From Calditrichota bacterium (GTDB lineage Bacteria > Calditrichota > Calditrichia > RBG-13-44-9 > J042), in the NCBI GenBank assembly GCA_013150955.1, contig JAADJD010000055.1, forward strand, positions 116,343 through 180,342: DNA of 64,000 nt. The letters are read 5' to 3'. A model generated the notes under the pieces. The model was given only the letters and a program-made list of their open reading frames with translations. It was not told the origin of the DNA and searched no databases. The position numbers and the translations under genes are program-made. Shown here one piece after another: positions 61,660 through 64,000 of this stretch. Within the stretch, counting starts at the first letter, position 1, and every line of letters starts with the position of its first letter.

Positions 61660-62949
61660 ATGAGTGAGGCCCATTTGCCCGAAAAGTGGGAAAGCGCGGT
61701 CGGTTTCGATCCCTACCGCGTGCGGGATGATTTTCCCATCCTGAAAGAAACCTTTCGCCGCGGAAAACGGGGCGAGTTGATCGTCCCGTTAGTCTATTTA
61801 GACAACGCCGCCACCACCCAGAAACCCCGGCAGGTCATTCAGGCACTGGTGGATTATTACGAGCACGCCAATGCCAACGTACATCGGGCCATTCACACCC
61901 TGGGGGATCGGGCAACGGAACTTTACGAGGAGAGCCGCCGCAAACTGGCGCGCTTCATCGGTGCCGCCAGCGAACGGGAAATCGTCTTCACCCGGGGCAC
62001 CACCGAAGCCATCAACCTGGTTGCCGCCGCCTGGGGACGCAAATTCCTGAAGCCCGGAGACGAAATCCTGCTCACCGAAATGGAACACCACAGCAACCTG
62101 ATCCCCTGGCAACTGCTGGCAAAAGAAAAACAACTGACCCTGCGCTTCATTCCCTTTGCCGAGGACGGCACCCTGGTGCTGGACAACCTGGAAGACTACT
62201 TTACCCCGCGAACCCGATTGCTGGCCATTACCCACATGTCCAATGTCTTCGGTACCATCAATCCCATTCAACAGATTGTGGCCGTGGCCCATCAACACGA
62301 TGTGCCCGTGCTGGTGGACGGCGCCCAGAGTGTGCCCCACATGCCGGTGAATGTTCAGGAATTGGACTGTGATTTCTTTGCACTGTCGGGACACAAAATG
62401 TGTGGGCCCACGGGAATCGGCGCGCTATATGCCAAGGAAAAATGGCTGGAGGCCATGGATCCCTACCACGGCGGCGGGGAAATGATCCGTTCCGTGTGGC
62501 TGGATCGGGCCACCTGGAACGATATTCCCTATAAATTCGAGGCGGGAACGCCCAACATTGCCGGGGCCGTGGGACTGGCCGCTGCCGTGGATTACCTGTC
62601 CCATATTGGAATGGAAAACATTGCCCGCTACGAAAAACTGTTGACCCAATACGCCCTGGAACAACTGCAAACCGTGGGCAACGTGCGCATATTCGGTCAG
62701 GCCCCGGAACGCGGAGGCGTGATATCCTTCTACGTGGGCAACATCCATCCCCACGATGTGGCCCAATTTCTGGATGCGGATGGCATTGCCATTCGGGCGG
62801 GACACCACTGCGCCCAGCCCATTATGCGGAAGCTGGGCATCCCGGCCACCTCGCGCGCCAGTTTCTATTTCTACAATACACCCCAGGAAGTCGATCGACT
62901 GGTACAAAGTCTCATCAAAATGAAGGAATTTTTTGGCGATGGCTTTTGA
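61660..62949 (+). CDS. sufS: Cysteine desulfurase SufS
   Basis: This PLP-dependent desulfurase takes sulfur from cysteine and passes it to SufU. The PLP lysine lies in FALSGHKMCGPTGIGALY, and the catalytic cysteine is in IAIRAGHHCAQP. It has 429 residues, a standard class-V aminotransferase fold, and starts VRDDFPILKE. Its last 17 bases overlap the beginning of sufU. Confidence 0.95.
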   Translation: MSEAHLPEKWESAVGFDPYRVRDDFPILKETFRRGKRGELIVPLVYLDNAATTQKPRQVIQALVDYYEHANANVHRAIHTLGDRATELYEESRRKLARFIGAASEREIVFTRGTTEAINLVAAAWGRKFLKPGDEILLTEMEHHSNLIPWQLLAKEKQLTLRFIPFAEDGTLVLDNLEDYFTPRTRLLAITHMSNVFGTINPIQQIVAVAHQHDVPVLVDGAQSVPHMPVNVQELDCDFFALSGHKMCGPTGIGALYAKEKWLEAMDPYHGGGEMIRSVWLDRATWNDIPYKFEAGTPNIAGAVGLAAAVDYLSHIGMENIARYEKLLTQYALEQLQTVGNVRIFGQAPERGGVISFYVGNIHPHDVAQFLDADGIAIRAGHHCAQPIMRKLGIPATSRASFYFYNTPQEVDRLVQSLIKMKEFFGDGF

Positions 62950-63388
62950 TGACCTCTATCAGGAAATCATCCTGGATCATTACCGGAATCCCCAGAACTT
63001 TGGAGAAGTGACCCACGGCTGCACGATCGTGGAAGAAGACAATCCCGTCTGCGGCGACCAGATCAAGCTGATGGTGGTGGTAGATGATCAGGGGGTGCTT
63101 CAGGAGATCAAATTCAAAGGCAGTGGATGCGCCATCAGCATGGCCTCGGCCTCCATGATGACCGAAGAAGTGAAGGGGAAATCCATCCAGGAGATCAAGA
63201 CCATCTGTCAGGACATTATCGGTGCCATGCGGGGGGAGAAAGATCCCGAAGTGCTGGATAACTATGGGGACCTGGTGGCATTAAAAGGGGTGATTCAATT
63301 TCCGGCGCGGGTTAAATGCGCCACCCTGGCCTGGCACGCCTTGGAAGATGCTATCCGGGAAGAAGAAAAGAAACGCCAGTCAGGCTGA
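62933..63388 (+). CDS. sufU: Fe-S scaffold/sulfur transfer protein SufU
   Basis: The 151-residue protein is SufU/IscU-like: DDLYQEIILDHYRNPQNFGEV at the start, CGDQIKLMVVV, FKGSGCAISMASASMMTEEVKG and RVKCATLAWHAL. The three cysteines with Asp42 fit a zinc-dependent SufU that accepts sulfur from SufS. The start could be 62933 or 62939; both are inside the sufS end. Last gene of the operon. Confidence 0.93.
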   Translation: MAMAFDDLYQEIILDHYRNPQNFGEVTHGCTIVEEDNPVCGDQIKLMVVVDDQGVLQEIKFKGSGCAISMASASMMTEEVKGKSIQEIKTICQDIIGAMRGEKDPEVLDNYGDLVALKGVIQFPARVKCATLAWHALEDAIREEEKKRQSG

Positions 63389-63412
63389 GCGTACAGCCTG
63401 TGCCTGTTTTTC
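63381..63412 (+). terminator. Possible terminator after sufU
   Basis: CAGGCT pairs with AGCCTG (63381-63400) around an 8-nt loop and TTTTTCC follows after a 6-nt gap. The stem is short and the T-tract offset, so the call is weak. Confidence 0.35.
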
Positions 63413-63418
63413 CTTATA

Positions 63419-63582
63419 AGCCCAAAATTTTCTTTAGCCTACGAATCACACGAATTAAAACGAATAATAACAATAAAATACATTAATTGTATCAGAATTA
63501 AAATATGTTCCAGGGTTTATTCGCGATTTTATTGATATTGGGTTCATTCGCGTGATTCGTGGTTTGACGCATTATTTGGCAT
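63419..63582 (+). repeat. Dispersed intergenic element, copy H
   Basis: 164 bp: left end AGCCCAAAATTTTCTTTAG (degenerate) then CTACGAATCACACGAATTAA; interior ATATGTTCCAGGGTTTATT and CGCGATTTTATTGATATT; right end TTCATTCGCGTGATTCGTGG and CATTATTTGGCAT. It lies directly downstream of the suf operon. Confidence 0.8.
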
Positions 63583-63590
63583 AAAGCCTA

Positions 63591-63636
63591 CGCCTACCTG
63601 TGCCTACTGCATACTGCCAACTGCTTACTGACCTGT
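63591..63636 (+). repeat. ACTGCNA heptamer array, unit 1
   Basis: CTACCTGTGC followed by CTACTGCATACTGCCAACTG and TTACTG: three to four tandem ACTGCNA units. The same lead-in recurs at 63734 and 63784. Confidence 0.75.
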
Positions 63637-63700
63637 AGCCCGACTCTCCAGAGTCGGTAGGCCTCCCGCAAAGCGGGAGGACTTTTCAACTCACCGCATC
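63632..63700 (+). repeat. REP-like palindromic repeat, copy 1
   Basis: CTGTAGCC, then the perfect palindrome CCGACTCTCCAGAGTCGG (63640-63657), GTAGG, the perfect palindrome CCTCCCGCAAAGCGGGAGG (63662-63680) and the constant tail ACTTTTCAACTCACCGCATC. The same module recurs at 63931-64000 with CCCCGCTTTGCGGGG as the second palindrome. Confidence 0.85.
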
Positions 63701-63733
63701 TGCCTAAAAAAAATCGCGGGCATAAACCCTGCT

Positions 63734-63775
63734 GCTACCTGTGCAAACTGCCAACTGCTTACTGCATACTGGAAC
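63734..63775 (+). repeat. ACTGCNA heptamer array, unit 2
   Basis: GCTACCTGTGCAAACTGCC, AACTGCTTACTGCATACTGG. Four tandem heptamers with the same lead-in as unit 1. Confidence 0.75.
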
Positions 63776-63783
63776 AATGCCTG

Positions 63784-63830
63784 CGCCTACCTGTGCATAC
63801 TGCTAACTGCCAACTGCTAACTAACCTGTA
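63784..63830 (+). repeat. ACTGCNA heptamer array, unit 3
   Basis: GCCTACCTGTGCATACTGC, TAACTGCCAACTGCTAACT. Four heptamers with the same lead-in, followed by ACCTGTACCCCGATTC, a degenerate lead-in of a REP unit. Confidence 0.75.
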
Positions 63831-64000
63831 CCCCGATTCTTCGCGTCGTTAGCCACACTTTGTGGGGGGGGGGAGCTCGCTATCGCTCGCACCGGCTCTG
63901 GAGAGCCGGGCTACAATTCGCTCCCACCGGCTGTAGCCCGACTCTCCAGAGTCGGTAGTCACCCCGCTTTGCGGGGAGGGACTTTTCAACTCACCACATC
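63831..64000 (+). repeat. REP-like cluster with inverted and direct units, truncated by the window end
   Basis: Contains a degenerate unit (63831-63850), CCGGCTCTGGAGAGCCGGGCTACA (63892-63914, the reverse complement of a direct unit), then CTGTAGCCCG with the perfect palindrome CCGACTCTCCAGAGTCGG (63938-63955), CCCCGCTTTGCGGGG (63962-63976) and ACTTTTCAACTCACCACATC to the end. An inverted unit faces a direct one, as in REP doublets. No RAYT-type transposase is in the window. Confidence 0.8.

Overview
The window looks like a chromosomal segment of a Gram-negative bacterium of the FCB group. A Calditrichota/KSB1-like lineage fits best, but this is inferred from gene content, not from a marker phylogeny. 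The clues are a GWxTD-domain protein, a lamin-tail protein with a PNPFNP-type C-terminal sorting domain, a DUF5683 protein, LapA/LapB-like envelope proteins, a possible futalosine-pathway (MqnA-like) gene and a complete SUF operon led by an Rrf2 regulator. There is no prophage, CRISPR array, or recognisable transposase or integrase. Most of the window is housekeeping genome in tightly packed operons with many ATGA overlaps.

Layout. 1-620: a tRNA-Pro(CGG) with two decayed tandem copies. 621-4311: purU, a lipoprotein and a B12-binding radical SAM enzyme. 4659-7048: popT/pcm/glycosyltransferase and tRNA-Pro(GGG). 7210-10817: merR, NodB deacetylase, ald-like and M16 peptidase. 11372-21280: the classical translation/RNA operon rimP-nusA-ylxQ-infB-ylxP-rbfA-truB-ribF-rpsO-pnp (minus strand). 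21418-25503: a deoxyhypusine-synthase-like protein, a DUF3108 protein, dnaA and divergent rpmB. 25755-33735: GWxTD protein, rimO, ftsY, antiporter, UbiA enzyme, two small envelope proteins, ridA and a Sua5/YciO protein. 34275-41909: an orphan MurF-like ligase and a compact lapA-lapB-SPOR-Crp-histidine kinase-MqnA-like operon. 42130-51784: a small membrane protein, the lamin-tail protein, lutABC, a two-gene cistron of unknown function, an aldolase-Dabb fusion and a YtcJ-like amidohydrolase. 51985-56064: an AT-hook/TPR protein, a threonine-synthase-like enzyme and DUF4438. 56915-63388: rrf2-sufT-like-sufC-sufB-sufD-Rieske-sufS-sufU.

The most unusual material is between the genes. A family of about 165-bp elements with roughly 40-bp imperfect terminal inverted repeats (ends close to AACCCAGATTATGCATTA) occurs in at least seven near-full copies plus several partial ones, always intergenic. 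One copy sits between lutA and lutB inside an exact 13-bp direct repeat that looks like a target-site duplication. A second repeat system fills the last 400 bases: heptamer ACTGCNA arrays and REP-like perfect palindromes. Together these suggest non-autonomous elements whose mobilising enzyme is not in this window.

Among proteins, the best candidates for new biology are: the TPR/HTH-like protein with seven AT-hooks; the aldolase fused to a Dabb domain; the Ald-like protein that has lost the canonical Lys and His; the deoxyhypusine-synthase-like protein; and the unknown pair next to lutC. Starts were moved from the longest reading frame wherever a ribosome-binding site, a family length or a stop-start overlap argued for it.
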